Shown here in pieces: positions 23,375-35,300 of a stretch of 64,000 nucleotides of DNA. The notes under the pieces were generated by a model. It saw nothing but the letters and a program-made list of their open reading frames with translations, was not told where the DNA came from and did no database searches. The stretch's first letter is position 1. Each line of letters opens with the position of its first letter. The position numbers were made by a program, and so were the translations under genes. The stretch covers positions 682,001-746,000 of the forward strand of contig NADL03000666.1 in NCBI GenBank assembly GCA_002205965.3. The letters are read 5' to 3'. This DNA is from Kappaphycus alvarezii (taxonomy: Eukaryota > Rhodophyta > Florideophyceae > Gigartinales > Solieriaceae).

Positions 23375-24620
23375 TAAAGGGGGGAAGTTTCAAACCAACC
23401 CAACAATTTTATCTGAAAAATATTGAAAAGGGCTACCAATGGGGGAAAACGATTATAGAACAGTAGATATTTTTTGTACAATTACTCTACATGAAATAAG
23501 ACTTGCAATGGTCTGTTTTCTATCCTTGGAATTCAATGACATTACATCTGATAAGTTTGTAGACATATGTAGAGTCTGACTTTGACCAATCTTCAAAAAT
23601 GGCGGCCTCAAGCTCGAAGAAAGTCTGAAACTATCGCAAATTACAATAAAATGCTCTCACTAGCACTCCTCGTGCATTTACTACGGGTTAAGGTCGAAGC
23701 TTATGGCTCCCACTTCATCACCGAGATACTTTCATCTTTCAACAATTCTCTTGCCACTCCAGCATTATGAATAGAGGAAATATCTTGTTGGATTATTTAT
23801 CAAACTGGTGATAAATGCTGCTAGAAGAAATTAGAAAGTTCTTTGAAGTCTGTACATACTTTGCTGCCTTCAGTTCGCCTTGAATAATGGCAATTTGACT
23901 TTATACCGTCTCTAAAAACGCCCCCAAATCATGACTGATCCATTATATAACGACTGAAAAAGTCATTTCGTCCCTTCTCAAGTCATACCAGTAACTCTGG
24001 AGCCCATTTGGCTCATCCAGATTGCTTTTGTGATCGGGGCGAAATTTTTTTTCATCAAAGAAAACCATTTCGCCCCAATCACCTGTCTTCCACGTCTCCT
24101 TTTCACGCACTCTTCTGAGGCGATCTAAGATGTGTCTTTTGGTCAATAGAAGTACTGTTCTAACCTTTTTATATCCTAAATGAGCGACTGCGGAGAGAAT
24201 TTTCTGCATGGGACGCTTTAAAATGGGCTGCTCGGGTTCAGTACGCAATTGCTTGGCGGATTTTCTAGTTTTTGAGGCTCCTCAGAGCAGCCCCTGGGTG
24301 TCTTTGGCTCTCTTTTTGGCCTTTGTTCCTCTGTTTTCGTTCAACGTAGCTCTGTGGGACTGAATAAATATTTTGACTGCCTTGCAAGACTTATTGAGAC
24401 GTTTGGCGATTTCAGAGAGAGACAGTTTCTGTTCACGACAGACCAGAGCTTGGCCTTATTGAAGTTCGGCCATTCGCGGTTCTCAAGCCATTTGGAGTAC
24501 CGAGGGCGAAAAGGCCAATTTTGCGGCGTTTCTGAGAGCAGTAGTGGCAGATAAGTGCCAAAAAAATGGCAAAAAGAGGTCTCTCATCTATTCTATTCTA
24601 TATGGAGTTCACCACCCTTA
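23375..24620 (-). mobile_element. Tc1/mariner element (element C)
   Basis: The minus strand encodes, in order, a helix-turn-helix (LSEIAKRLNKSCKAVKIFIQ, about 24420), a second DNA-binding part, and the first catalytic aspartate motif (MVFFDEKKF, then LDEPNGLQSYWYDLRRDE, about 24010). Next come IAIIQGELKAAKYVQTSKNF and the D-L-N-P motif of the third catalytic region (about 23690). All parts of a Tc1 transposase are present in order, interrupted by several stops. FFDEKKF followed by YWYDLR is the typical signature of this branch. Possible ends are TAAAGGGGGGAAG at the left and, inverted, TAAGGGTGGTGAA at the right; these are weak. Confidence 0.65.
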
Positions 24621-24639
24621 GTAGCCTTTTTCAGTATTT

Positions 24640-25410
24640 TAAAGATAAAATTATTGGATGGGTGCGAAACTTTGCCTTTTCATATATGATTGACAGAAGC
24701 TGATGTCTGAAAAATTTCAGTTCAATCCAAACCATATCTATTGAAATATAGTATAAAATGGAGGTGCGCTGAAAGCATTTTGTGCACTGCGTACTGCACA
24801 CTGAGGAAATTTTCTCCGGGGAAAGTAGGCATGAAAATGCCAAGGCTTTTCGCAGGTTATAGAATCAGTTCTGCACTGCACAATACAGTACAGTACTGTT
24901 TCGATAAGATTCTCGAGCCCACGCTCACTGTATACGATTTCCAATTTGATCTTGAGTTAAATAAAATGACTTTCTCTCCTTTCTGTAGTCCAAGTTAGGC
25001 CCGGAAGACATATTTTGCTGCGTAAGCTTCACACTAATCGGTAATTCTAATTTTTTGGATACCTCTGGCGCTTGCATCCCCTTGAAAGCATCCCAAATAA
25101 TTTTCTCTTGTCTTTTGGTCACTTTTGGTTTTATTCCGCCCTTATGATTTGTGTCGTAACCATCCGTGACTTTGAGGAACATTTGTATAGATTTCCGAGA
25201 TCTTACTTATCGGAATGCCATTTCAAAGCCAGAAACTCCTTCATCACACCATCCAAGGATCTTTCTTTGCTCTAGGGTAGTCATATTTTTCTTGAGTGGC
25301 ATTGCTGAGAATAAAATACTTTTCGCAACGTATTCGACTACCATAAACGTATTTTACTCATTTAAGTGGAGAAAGAGGGTATATTTTATGACCACTGTTT
25401 CGCCCGCTCT
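24640..25410 (-). mobile_element. Tc1/mariner N-terminal relic (element D)
   Basis: The minus strand from about 25310 reads MPLKKNMTTLEQRKILGWCD, then EGVSGFEMA, then KSIQMFLKV, then KVTKRQEKIIWDAFKGMQAP and EVSKKLELPISVK. These are the paired helix-turn-helix domains that start a Tc1 transposase. No catalytic domain follows; the element is cut off near 24900. At 25385..25392 GACCACTG, read inverted as CAGTGGTC, resembles a Tc1 terminal repeat. It differs in sequence from elements A to C. Confidence 0.55.
24884..24900. repeat. GTAC palindromic microsatellite
   Basis: ATACAGTACAGTACTGT is a short copy of the dispersed palindromic repeat, lying inside the decayed Tc1 element D. Confidence 0.65.
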
Positions 25411-26112
25411 ATAGTTATTTTTTGTCTTCGGGTAGCCTTTCATGAGTTTTTATGTGGCAAACTATTTGGATTGACTCAAAAACCTGGCCATTTGTTCCGT
25501 ATATAATAAATATATGATTGGGCAGAACATTTTTGAAATTAACCAATCAGAACCCTAACTATTTTGTGGAAGTTGGGCCGTTCTAAAAATTTTTTCGGGT
25601 ACCGTTTTACAGGGGAATTTTGGGGTGATTTAATATTTGTAAGATATGTTCGGTTGTTGTCGGGATAACAGAGCTCATTTACTTTGACTTGATCGGTTAG
25701 ATTAAACTTTGTGAAACCGATGGCTAGTTCAGGCCGCTACTCGGCCTAATCACTGTATTTCTGGTACTCTAGATGGACTAGAAAAAGCAAAACTACATTG
25801 AATAAAGGTAGCAGGGCGAGATCTGTAGGAGACGGGAGGTCCTTGAAACAGTGTAGATTCTAACTTTTTGCTACTCAGCCAATTATGGCAACATGGGGTA
25901 TTACGATAAGAAGTAGACTTCGCTCAAACAATGTGAACCTAATAGAGAAAGGGCTACCGATAAGGGGAGCCTAAAAGGGAAATTACATCATTACACTATT
26001 TGACTGTGTATACTGTAGTGTGGGTGGCTTTGTCACCCACGCACATAATTTGAAACTAACTTACTGACTGTACCTGAGTTGAGCCGAATCGACCAGTTCA
26101 CTTTGGATATGA
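25411..26112. other. No gene seen between Tc1 cluster and copia fossil
   Basis: This is balanced to AT-rich sequence with no frame longer than about 60 codons that looks coding. Nothing recognised. Confidence 0.5.
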
Positions 26113-27240
26113 CTAACACTCCCCGGTATTCTGGTCGTAAGAATCATGAGGTACGGAGGGTTTCTTTTGCCGTATGGCGCATTGATCAACAAGAAGTGAG
26201 CAAGTTTGGTTCTCCGGAATGGTAGTCAAGGCGAAGCAGCTGTTTATCTTTCTGAGGGCATCGGCGGGGTTTGCAGATGTGCGCACAAACCCAACATTTG
26301 AAATGTTTTTGCGATCGTAGGCATGTTTGACTGCGATAATATCTACCAGAAGCCTTTTTCGGCCGTTGGAGAGCATTTTGTAATGACTTCAAAGAGAGGC
26401 TTTGGGTCTGTAAGCATATTCAAACGAATGTCTTGGTGAAGGAATGTTTTGAAATCTATTTGAAGTGTATATGCAAAATCAAAGGCATCTGCGAAGGCAA
26501 ATACATCAGCTGTTAGTATAGAGCGAACAACGAGATGGGTTTTCTTGCTAGAGTAGTGGAGTATATGACACTTTCCCGAAGCGTTCAGCAGTAGGATATC
26601 AAAACTTAGCTGAGAGTTAATATCTGCATTATTGGAGAAGGCGGCATCAGAGTACACGGTGATTCGGAGAGAGTTGATTTCCAGGGGAGAGTATGAGAGA
26701 TATATGCTCGGATGTTTTTGAAGGTGCGTCACTATTCTGTTCAGATTTGTGATTTTTTTCTGAATTGAATTGAATTTCGGTAACCTGAGCAGCTAAGGAG
26801 ACTTCACAAAAATATCCGGGCGAGTGTGAGTGGCCCATGGAAGCTTTGCGCGAAGGGAGCGGTAGTCCCCAGACGATGAGTCTTCAGCAAGAGTGGAAAG
26901 CTTGCAGATGTGTGAGCCTTGTGAGAAAACGATACCATTTGGCGTGGTAGATATACAAACACCAGAGAACATAATAATCCCTGTTGGGAGCCCACGGAAC
27001 AGAGTCCACATGCAATAGGTACAAATTTGTCGCTAAATCCGAGCTCTTACTAACCTCGCCAGCGCGCCCAGTTGACGTCTGCTCATAGACGTCTTCGGGG
27101 GTGTGTGTGATAGGGGCGGCTTCGAGGGAAGATTGGGGCTGCTCATCACCAGATGGTGACTGGCGTGAGGGGTTCGGTAGACACGGATTGTTGACTTTGG
27201 GCTTACTTGCATTGACTTGAGACTTCAGACAGATGGCCAA
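26113..27240 (-). mobile_element. Ty1/copia fossil, end of RT and RNase H
   Basis: Minus-strand frames encode the 3' end of a copia-type pol. Read from upstream there is GDYRSLRAKLPWATHTRPDI (end of RT). Next come VYSDAAFSNNADINSQLSFD (RNase H start), SILTADVFAFADAFDFAY, IRLNMLTDPKPLFEVITKCS and NVGFVRTSANPADALRKINS. The order and the NPADAL end are diagnostic of Ty1/copia RNase H. Gag, protease, integrase and most of RT are missing, and no LTRs were found. The copy is broken with a few breaks in what remains, and is an old partial copy. Confidence 0.8.
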
Positions 27241-27291
27241 GTGAAGAGAGAAGCAAAGTGCCGTCTTGCGCGTTGTGCCAGTAGTGCGATG

Positions 27292-27321
27292 GTGTACTAC
27301 AGTATACTACTGTACTGTATG
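27292..27321. repeat. GTAC/ATAC microsatellite run
   Basis: TGTACTACAGTATACTACTG followed by TACTGTA is another short copy of the dispersed palindromic motif, between the copia fossil and the RT element relic. Confidence 0.55.
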
Positions 27322-27399
27322 CCAGCCGCTATTCCTCTACAATACAGAATAGGATGGGGATTTTCTTGTCCAAGATCAATGGTACAGTAAGTGCGGTTC

Positions 27400-29260
27400 A
27401 GCTAGAGATTACGGAGACGAGACCGACTTCGCGAAGCGACTGATATACCCAGAAAACGACGGCGCGTAACGAGCTGGCAGCGTTTGCCGCGCCTCAGCAA
27501 TTGGTACAGCTGCACGTGCGGCAACCCCAGTCGCAACCCGGCGGGCAAAGTTCCGACCAGTCTGGAGCCAGCCCCCCGAAATGGAGAGTGGAGGGGCAAT
27601 GAAGCGATGCCCAGAACCCTTTGAACCTATCAACTCGGCAAAGCGAGTGTCCTTGCCAAGGCGGCCATGGTCAAGATGCTTGTGTGGGCATCGCGCCAGG
27701 AAAGGGAGGTGGGCGGCGGTCAAGGGATGATGACGGTTACGTCATAATAGTCCGTGTCCTCGTTCTCTCCAACCGCCTTGATATTCGACAGAACTGCATG
27801 GCCGCTTTTGGGGGCTGGAAGGACAAGGTGCAGCGCGGCTTTGGAGGGGTCTGCGGCAAAAAACCGCGTTTGCGAGTAATGTCGCCACCCGCGGGTGGAT
27901 CCGTAGGCATAGCACAGCGCGTGTTCACCGAACTGATCCATAAGTGTCGTGCATCCCGCCTTGTGCCATTTTGAAGCGGAGGGAAATAATGATAACCTGC
28001 AATAGGACTGCAACCATGTCTTTTAATTGCGGTCGGAGATGCAGGTACCCAAGCTTGGAGCCGGTTGGCATGAAAGCCAGTCCACTTAAACATCCACTGA
28101 CAACGAGGCTCGGAATGCCACGGTCCTCTCATCCCCCTTTGGCATGTCACCAAAGGTCTTTTCCTCAACTGGGCGAGCGAGTTGCCCCTGACCAAACCGC
28201 TGCGTTGAGTCGATGGCCGTGAACTGGAAAACCTCCTCGGGTGCCACTTGTCTATTCCACTCGTGCTCCCGAACGGCGTATGTGTAAGATTAGAGAGCAG
28301 TGTTCTGCAGCACAGGGAGAAGGGTAGAGCACAAGGCTAGCCTGAGGGACACAGCGGATACAGCGGCCGAAGTGAGCTCAACGGAGCGGAGCCCGATGCC
28401 AAATGTTGGCTTAAGGGGCCAAAGGGCTCAATGGGGAGTTGTTATTTCTAAAAATATCGGCGTCCAGAACCCCGCCCATCAATTCTTGCAGCGGAGCTTC
28501 AACAGCGGTATCGAATTCCACAGCCCCGTTTAGAATGAAATGAGGTGGAACTACATGTTAGGGGTGGTTAATCCGACATACGCTGAAGTAGTTCCGCAGT
28601 TGGTGAGGAGCACTATTAGTATGCTGCAGGATTAAGAAGAAGAAATTTACTGCATTCAGTAACAAGGATTTGAGGAAAGGCTGCAGCGAAGCGACGTACT
28701 CTAAGAACTCGCGCTCCATGAATAGGTCCGACCTGATGGGGGGCGGAGCACTTTTGTCATATGTTAGTAGTGCTGGCGAAGCTCACAAGGGAGGGACTGC
28801 TGAACAGGTGGGGGAGGGGCGGTTGGCCACCAGAGAACACACTTGTCCATGCTGGTGTGTAAACCCAAACTGCGCACCTCCGGGGAGGAGGAGAAGTAAA
28901 GTGCTGTTCGAATGGCTTCATGGGTGCCAAACATATTCCCGTCGTCCAAATACCACAGCTAGAGTAGAGGAGGTCTGCTTGTGGTGCCACCTACATTTAC
29001 CAGTCGGGTTTTGAGTTCCCGCGTCAATTTTTCCAGAACAAGGGAGCATATAAGTGGACCCAGCGATCCCCGTGCTGCACGTGTACCACGCTCCGTAGCA
29101 TATCATCCCCATACCACAGATGATCCGTGATTATAGCGTACTTGTAATGGACCCAAGGAAAGAGCTCTTGGAGTTTCTGTTCGACCTCCGCCAAAATACA
29201 CTGCCGCCGGCCAAATTGAAAGCATTTTGAACGTCTACGGTTAAAATTGAGTACTCAGCA
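27400..29260 (-). mobile_element. Non-LTR-like RT element, RT plus C-terminal domains (copy C)
   Basis: This is the longest copy of the RT family. Reading the minus strand: a remnant of an NAFN motif near 29225; a GSLGPLICSLVLE motif near 29050, corresponding to QGDPLGPLLF in intact RTs; and YLDDG near 28945 with GLHTSMDKCVLWWPT after it. YLDD is the catalytic motif. Then come CTTLMDQFGEHALCYAYGST (about 27930), FFAADPSKAALHLVLPAP and DVTVI, and finally RFAELIGSKGSGHRFIAPPL with ISGGW (about 27570). The D-x-F-G-E-H-A-L block and the D-V-T-V block are found after the RT domain in a widespread group of eukaryotic RT proteins. The frame is broken many times. The exact clade is uncertain. Confidence 0.6.
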
Positions 29261-30236
29261 AATTCGCCATGATCCTCGTAAATTAGTATCGTATAGATGA
29301 GTGGCGTGACTGAAGGAAGGGGAGGGGGAGGGGCAATAGACTACGCTTGGTCCCAAAGTCGGTAGATGAACGAAATCAATAATTACATGGTACCGCATCA
29401 AGGTTCGAAAGGAATGGCGAAACTCAACAAAATCACCTTTCCTTTGATGGACCCCCTCCCTAGGACGTCGCCGCTATCTTACTAGGTTTGAGATCTGGAG
29501 AGTGTTGCTTCCAACTTCTACTATGGGCCATTTTACTCGATGGGTCCTTAGAGGTGGAAGCCAAGGACTATGAAGTCATCAAGAAGAGGCTGCTCGCGGA
29601 ATTCAAGGAGAAAATGAATCCGGAGGAAGAATTTCACGATACTGTGACTGCGAGATTGGACGCCAGAGACATTGGAAGCCATCAGGAAAGGATCACAGCT
29701 CTTTACAAGAAAGTGGGCTTCAAGGACAGGGATACACTCGATATTCTTTGTACAGTAGCGATAGCTGACCTTTTCCCAATAATGTGGACCATTAAGTCAC
29801 GGTGGTCATAGGAACCACTGCACAGGTTGTAGGCTGTGTGGGGAAGATTATTGTCTCGAGTTGACCTTCGGTGGTACCCGTAGACCTCTTGGTGATGTGT
29901 AACGTTCTGTTCGATGCCATAGCTGGAAGTAACACGATCGCCTCACTACGAAAAAGCTTAGATTACGGTAGCCAATAAATAACTCTTGCCGTCATGGGGA
30001 AGGAAAGATTTCATCGCAGCTCACAGATTGGCTCGTGATTGATGGAAATCGGTTTGACAGTAACGACTACACGTCCCTGGATGAATTGGGGAGTTCAAAT
30101 TTCTCCCCGTCATCATCGTCCGAATCAGGATGGAGTGCGGATTGATATTATACTAAGCAGGAACCAGTGTTGGAAATCTTCAGCAAAGAACTCTATGGGT
30201 ACGATCTGAGGTCCATAAGGGAGGTAAGGTCTCTTC

Positions 30237-30608
30237 ATGGAAGTATTAAGAGACAAATCGCGCAGTGTTGATTGCCGCGAAAGTGAGGTACCTGTTAGGG
30301 ATAAATCAGCAGGGGAAGAGATCCTCAGAAACAATTTCCCCAAGAAGGAGGTGTTGCAAGTGACAGAAGTGCTACCATGGTATAGTTGAACGAACGAAAA
30401 GGAGTGGATAGGGAAGACAGTTGAATGGGCTACAAGCAAGTATGGAGTGGGCAGGGTCTACCACCTATGCTTAGTGACTAGGGTAAAATAAATGCTTCTT
30501 GGGTCTGAAGTTGACTCTCAACTTCCTAACTATTTGGGACTGGGCTTGAAGTTGTCGGCCAACTTGCTTGACCTCTCCATGAGGAAGCAGTTTACTCAGC
30601 TTATATAG
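30237..30608 (+). pseudogene. Unknown ORF X, module copy 1
   Basis: A plus-strand frame from ATG at 30237 to a stop at 30608, with about two in-frame interruptions, contains VRDKSAGEEILRNNFPKKEV, then LQVTEVLPWYS and MLLGSEVDSQLPNY. The minus strand of 52104..52430 encodes a close relative (SGEEILRTN, PKKEVLQATKVLPS, MVLKSEVDQQLPTT). Conservation of residues between the copies suggests it once coded for protein. It points toward the acidic ORF Y. I do not recognise any domain. It might be part of the surrounding Ty3 fossil rather than an independent gene. Confidence 0.45.
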
Positions 30609-30736
30609 ACTTTTGGCTAACCCCTAAAGTCCGAACAAAACTACAGTAGGTATCAGGAAATGCACAGAAACAATTTGTGTGGATGACATACTCTAAACAG
30701 AAGATACTTAAGAAACTAACAATCAATGAGGTCCTC

Positions 30737-31396
30737 TTATTTCCCATTCTCTAAATCAGATCCAAACAACTCCTCTAAAATATCCATGCTGTCCAAGCAG
30801 TCCCCACAAATATCTGCGAATGGCTCACAGCTCTCTATTCCCTCCTGGGAGATATCTAAACTACTAAAGATATCTCCATCCGGTTCCAGCGTCGGCACCA
30901 CTTGATCCATATTCTCCAGTCCAGGCCCCACCAGTACAACACTTTCCATGCCCCCATTTCCCTCATCCAACTCGTCCTCGTCCTCTTCATCCTCCTCTTC
31001 ATCCTCCTCTTCCTCGTCATCCTCCTCTTCATCTTCCTCTTCCTCGTCATCCTCCTCTTCATCTTCCTCTTCCTCGTCATCCTCCTCTTCATCTTCCTCT
31101 TCCTCCTCATCCTACCTGTCCTCCTCTTTATTAACCTCATAGACCAATCCAGGGGCTACCCACTCCCCAAAGGTCTCCCCAGCTCCCTCCTCGATGTTCC
31201 ACTCCCGCCCCTTACCTACCTCCTCCGCCTCATCCTCGATAAAGAGGCGACGCACGAACTCGATGACCTTTTTCTTGGTTTACCGGCGCAGGTAGTCCTC
31301 GCGGTCAGTAGGTCCGAAAGGGAGTAGGGGAATGGAGTTTAGGGGGCGGGGATGGCGATTTTTGGAAATGATTTTCGAGGGGCGTAGATTGGTCAT
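30737..31396 (-). pseudogene. Unknown acidic ORF Y, module copy 1
   Basis: The minus-strand frame starts with MTNLRPSKIISKNRHPRPLN at 31396 and ends near 30737 with ESCEPFADICGDCLDSMDIL and ENGK. The middle is a long run of Asp/Glu encoded by a CT-rich tandem repeat (30972..31110). The related frame at 51366 shares MxxLRPS, GPTDxxDY, then MESV, GQGLxxMDQ and LEPDG-like blocks, FADICGD and DILEE. About two in-frame interruptions mean it is not intact. A TATTTAAA (minus strand, about 31507..31514) and a CT-rich leader precede the ATG. Function is unknown; acidic low-complexity proteins of this kind are often nuclear, but that is only a guess. Confidence 0.55.
30972..31110. repeat. CT-rich 30-bp tandem repeat coding acidic tract
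   Basis: A unit close to TCCTCGTCATCCTCCTCTTC plus ATCTTCCTCT repeats about four times. On the minus strand it encodes a run of Asp and Glu inside ORF Y copy 1. The serine-rich and leucine/phenylalanine-rich frames on the plus strand are shadows. The second copy of the gene at 51.7 kb has only a short acidic stretch here, so the repeat expanded in this copy or shrank in the other. Confidence 0.85.
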
Positions 31397-34300
31397 TTTG
31401 GTAGGTTTGGGGGAATGGGAGGTAATGGAGGGTCTTTCGGGTGTGTGAGGGGGAGAGGTGTGATGAGAAAAATGATCGGGGACGTTTAAAACTTGGAATA
31501 AAGGGGTTTAAATAGGCTCGCGGGGCAGGTTCTATAGATTAGAAATAGGTAAAATAAATCTGCAAGGGATTTTTGTAGTAGTGCATTTGCGCCCTTTTTC
31601 TCAAAAAAAGTGAATTTGGAGGAGAAGGTAAGCAAGAAGGGAAAAAGAACTTGATTCGGGATCGATTTAGGGGGGTAGATACAGTATAAAAATATCTAGA
31701 TAAAACGGAAGTAAATTTGGAGAGGACCGCGGTAATGATAAGCGAGGTTCAGGGAGGACGAGGAAGGACCGGAACTACAAGCAAATTTGGACAAGGAGAG
31801 GTACTACAGTAAACAATAGGCCTGTAGATGACAGCGACAAAAAAAATCTGCGCCTAACAGTACCCTCACGAAAAAGAACAGAAGTCTCTCGCAAAAGCAC
31901 TGAGGGACACGGATGTCGTTCTTTGGGAAATTCAAGACCTCAAGCAAGATAAGGTACATGTATGTCAATCTTTCTAGCTGACTGAAGAGAGTCAACTACT
32001 GTCAATGCTCTTCTAGATGGCACACAAGCACAAATCATTATTGAGGAAGGAAACAGACGCACTGCTGGAGCCGAGATTCATCACACCGGCAAATTCGGCT
32101 CAGTCTTTTCCCGTGGTCATCAGTAAGAGGAAGGATAGGGGGCCTATAATTTTTGTGAACTACCGTTAATTCGTAAAGCAGAACCGCTTTTCGTTGTAGA
32201 AAATTGGGAAAATATTCGCCTATCTAGGGACTAGAGTCTTCACGATTTTGGAACTTTACTCGAGTCGTTGGCAGTTTTGAGTGTCAGAGAAATGCAAAGA
32301 GACGAGGACATTTGTATTTCGTTAAGGGGAGCACAAGTTCGAACTGATGCCCTTACGATCAATGTGTGCACCTTAAAATTTCCAGGAATGATTGAAGATT
32401 TTCTAAGAGGTTTTTAGTTTACGCTGGTATATGTGGAGGGCTTGGTCATATTCTACAAGAGCCTGGAGGACGACGTCTGCAATTGCGAGGGAGCATTTGA
32501 ATAGATTCAGAAGAAGAAATTCAAGATCAAGTTGAGCAAGTATAGCTTCGCTCATTGAGGGTTGCAGCTGCTCTGCCACGTCTACAATCCCGCTAGGGTC
32601 AAGGTAGACGGAGAAAAGATCAAGGACATCATGGAAGCTCCCGAGCCTAAGAATGTAACCTAGCTAAGGATTTTCCTCGGTCTTGCCGAATACTATAGCC
32701 AGTTCATAAGTAATTCTTGATTTGTCCGGCTTTAAATGCTATAAAATCAATTAATGAGGCTTTCGAATGAACAAAAGCGATGCAAGAGGCTTTCGAGGAC
32801 TTCAAGGAGAAACTAAAGACGCCTTCGCTTCTCGACTTTCCTAACTTTGATTCACCGTTCGTTGTAGAGACTCACGCGTCATACGTGGCCTTGGGGATCG
32901 TGTTGTCCCAGAACAAAGATGATGGAAAAGTGCGACCGACTCAATTCTCGCCCGGAAAGATGAACGAGGAAGAGAGCCGCTCCTATACGAGTGAAACGGA
33001 ATCCACAGCCTTTTTGTTACCGATAAAGAAGTTTCTGGAAAACTGCCATTAGAAGAGGGGTCTCTCCTTTTACATTAACGATAAAGCCCTATTAAGGGCC
33101 TGTAAGAACAAAGAGAAGTAGGCCTGATGGCTGTATTTAATAACTTAGAAGTCAAATACCGACCATGTTGTGCGAATAGGGCGGTGGACTACTTGTCACG
33201 TAGGATAGTAGAGGAAAAAACGGGAAATAAGACGTTAAAATGACGGAGGGGATCGCATCCACCGTGCAGTTGAACAACCCTATGCTGTCCGGACTGAAAC
33301 AAAACCTGTTGGAGGTTGTCAATTTTTTGATGGGCGAGCGGATTCGAGAGATTGGCCTAAAGGAAAACTCGGCTGATCGCAGAAAGGCGAGGAGTTTTGT
33401 GTTACGCACTGATACCATATTTAGCAAAGAGAAGGATAGAATTCGCATCTTACTGTCTCTTGAACAATGGGCGGAGATTCTGGACAATTTTGGCGACGAT
33501 ATAGTCCATTTAGACGTCGGATTGACTAAAACGTTCTTGCTGTATCTTTTTTGGTATCCCAGTGTCTGCAGAGCTTTAAAGCAACACGTCTAGTGGTGGG
33601 ATAGTTGCCAAATTACAGGGGGACTCTATATATATCACAAGAGTTCAGTGTATCCCGTTTTCGTGTTATGCGAGTCTTTTTTAATCGAAATGTCTGTCCC
33701 TGTTAAGACTTAAAGGACGTGACAGAGGTTTGGATAGATAGCGGCATAGTACATGAGGGTTTGGCCTCTGTATTTTCACACCTGGTAAGCTGCTTTGGAT
33801 ATTTTGATCAGGCTCGCAGAGCAAGGAATTATATGGAATTTTTTGCCTCCAAGGAGGATTGCATCGGATACTGTATATGATCTTATTGCAGCTTCGGTGA
33901 AAGAGTTCATAAAGAGCCACAGTATCGAATGCAGAGCAGTTCTTTCTTATGCGTCCAAGGTAAATGGAAGACCTGAAAGGATGGTCGGCCCGATCAATCA
34001 CGATATCAAAAGGGTTGTATCGCAGAACAGTGGGGACTTGGTGGACGCTTTATCACAAGTACTGTACGGCTACTGCCGCCAAGATCGTGGTAATGTTTTT
34101 TCCCATTACCGGATCATAAGCGGGGTCGACCAGAGCATTTCGACTAGTGAAGCTGTGGCTTTGTTCAGTTAAGGGGGGAAACTAGCGTTTAATCGAGATT
34201 CTGGGGGAATCGCGCGGTCGTGCCGAAATTTGAAGAGGTTGAAGCGTCCGCACAATCAGAAGAATCTGGTCAAAGTATTCAACGTGCATGACAACGTGTT

Positions 34301-35300
34301 GGTATCTCACGGGCTTGCTCAGCTGGCACTAGACGTGGTCGGCGTTTGACAGGTTAATAAAGGCTGTCTATTCCTGCTACGAACTCTTTTCGTTGACGGG
34401 TAGAGTTATTCGTAAGGCTTTACTCGCAAGGCTATCCATGCGATGTGGCTTATGCTTTACCACAAGTCTAGAGATAATTTATGTAGACCAGAGAAAATTT
34501 AGGACCACTGGGAATTGAAAATTGTACAGTGGAAGCGGAGTTGACGAAAAAATAATGCGAGGTTGTGAGGGAAGGAAGGTAGAGTGAAACGAGGAGATTC
34601 AGGATGGTATGGGACAGTCAATGAGGGTCCAGATGAGTCATTATTCCTTGAAATACTGGAACCGCTGGACGGCCTCTATCTTATTCCCTAGTTCATAGAC
34701 GCCGTTTGTAAGGGAAAACCGATGCAAACATCAGTTCGATCGGTGAAGAAGACGTGGGCGAGAGGGATCAGGCGAATTGCGAACGGTTTACGCAAGGTAC
34801 GCGAGACAGGGTCGAGGCGAGGGCGATTTTGCGGTTTGAAACTACACGTGGATGTAGGAGGTGGCAGCAAGCCGATCTCTGTCGCCGAATTCGATCTGGT
34901 CCCCATCGATTGCATGTAATACGTCATCTTTGTATCCGGAGAAGGCTAGGTTGTACTAGATAAATGGTTAATCTTCCCCCATTTTGTCGTCGGTGGCCTT
35001 GATTATATCTGCACAACCAAGCGTCGCGAAGGCATTAGACATTTTGGGGACCATATTTTAGTCGCTTTGGTCATGAAAAAATGATATTAAGGTGAGAAGG
35101 TAGGCCCCATTGCAGTTGAGATCAGAACGACCAAGAAGAAATGCAGCAATTATACGGCTAATCAGAGTGGTAAAGATCTAGTCAATAACCGCGATCTGGT
35201 TAGGATAGCGCCATGCGTGGACCTAAAGGGGTAAAAGGGACCCGGTCCGGTACAAGAGTTTCTGGACACTGCACCTGACCAGGCGTCAATAATTATTAGT

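Larger units (their letters stand above)
29488..35300 (+). mobile_element. Ty3 retrotransposon fossil, heavily decayed
   Basis: Plus-strand remains appear in the Ty3 order. A gag-like piece lies at about 29488..29811 (acidic helical segment with LLAEFKEKMNPEEEFHDTVT). RT remains lie at about 32030..32700, with PVVISKRKDRGP and LGLAEYYSQFI. RNase H lies at about 32780..33050, with FVVETHASYVALGIVLSQNK. Integrase-like frames lie at about 33240..34170. No clear LTRs were found, so the outer limits are uncertain. The copy is badly broken, with a dozen or more breaks, and is clearly old. The unknown two-ORF module at 30237..31396 lies between its gag and pol remains and probably inserted there. 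Confidence 0.6.

Noticed and set aside
23582-23770. 62-codon plus-strand ORF
   Set aside because: The opposite strand encodes the end of the Tc1 element C transposase, including the D-L-N-P motif.
30856-31140. Arg/Lys/Met-rich minus-strand ORF
   Set aside because: It is another frame of the same repeat; the acidic frame is the one with a homologue in the second copy.
30948-31142. Poly-serine ORF on the plus strand
   Set aside because: It is produced by the CT-rich tandem repeat whose coding sense is the acidic frame on the minus strand.
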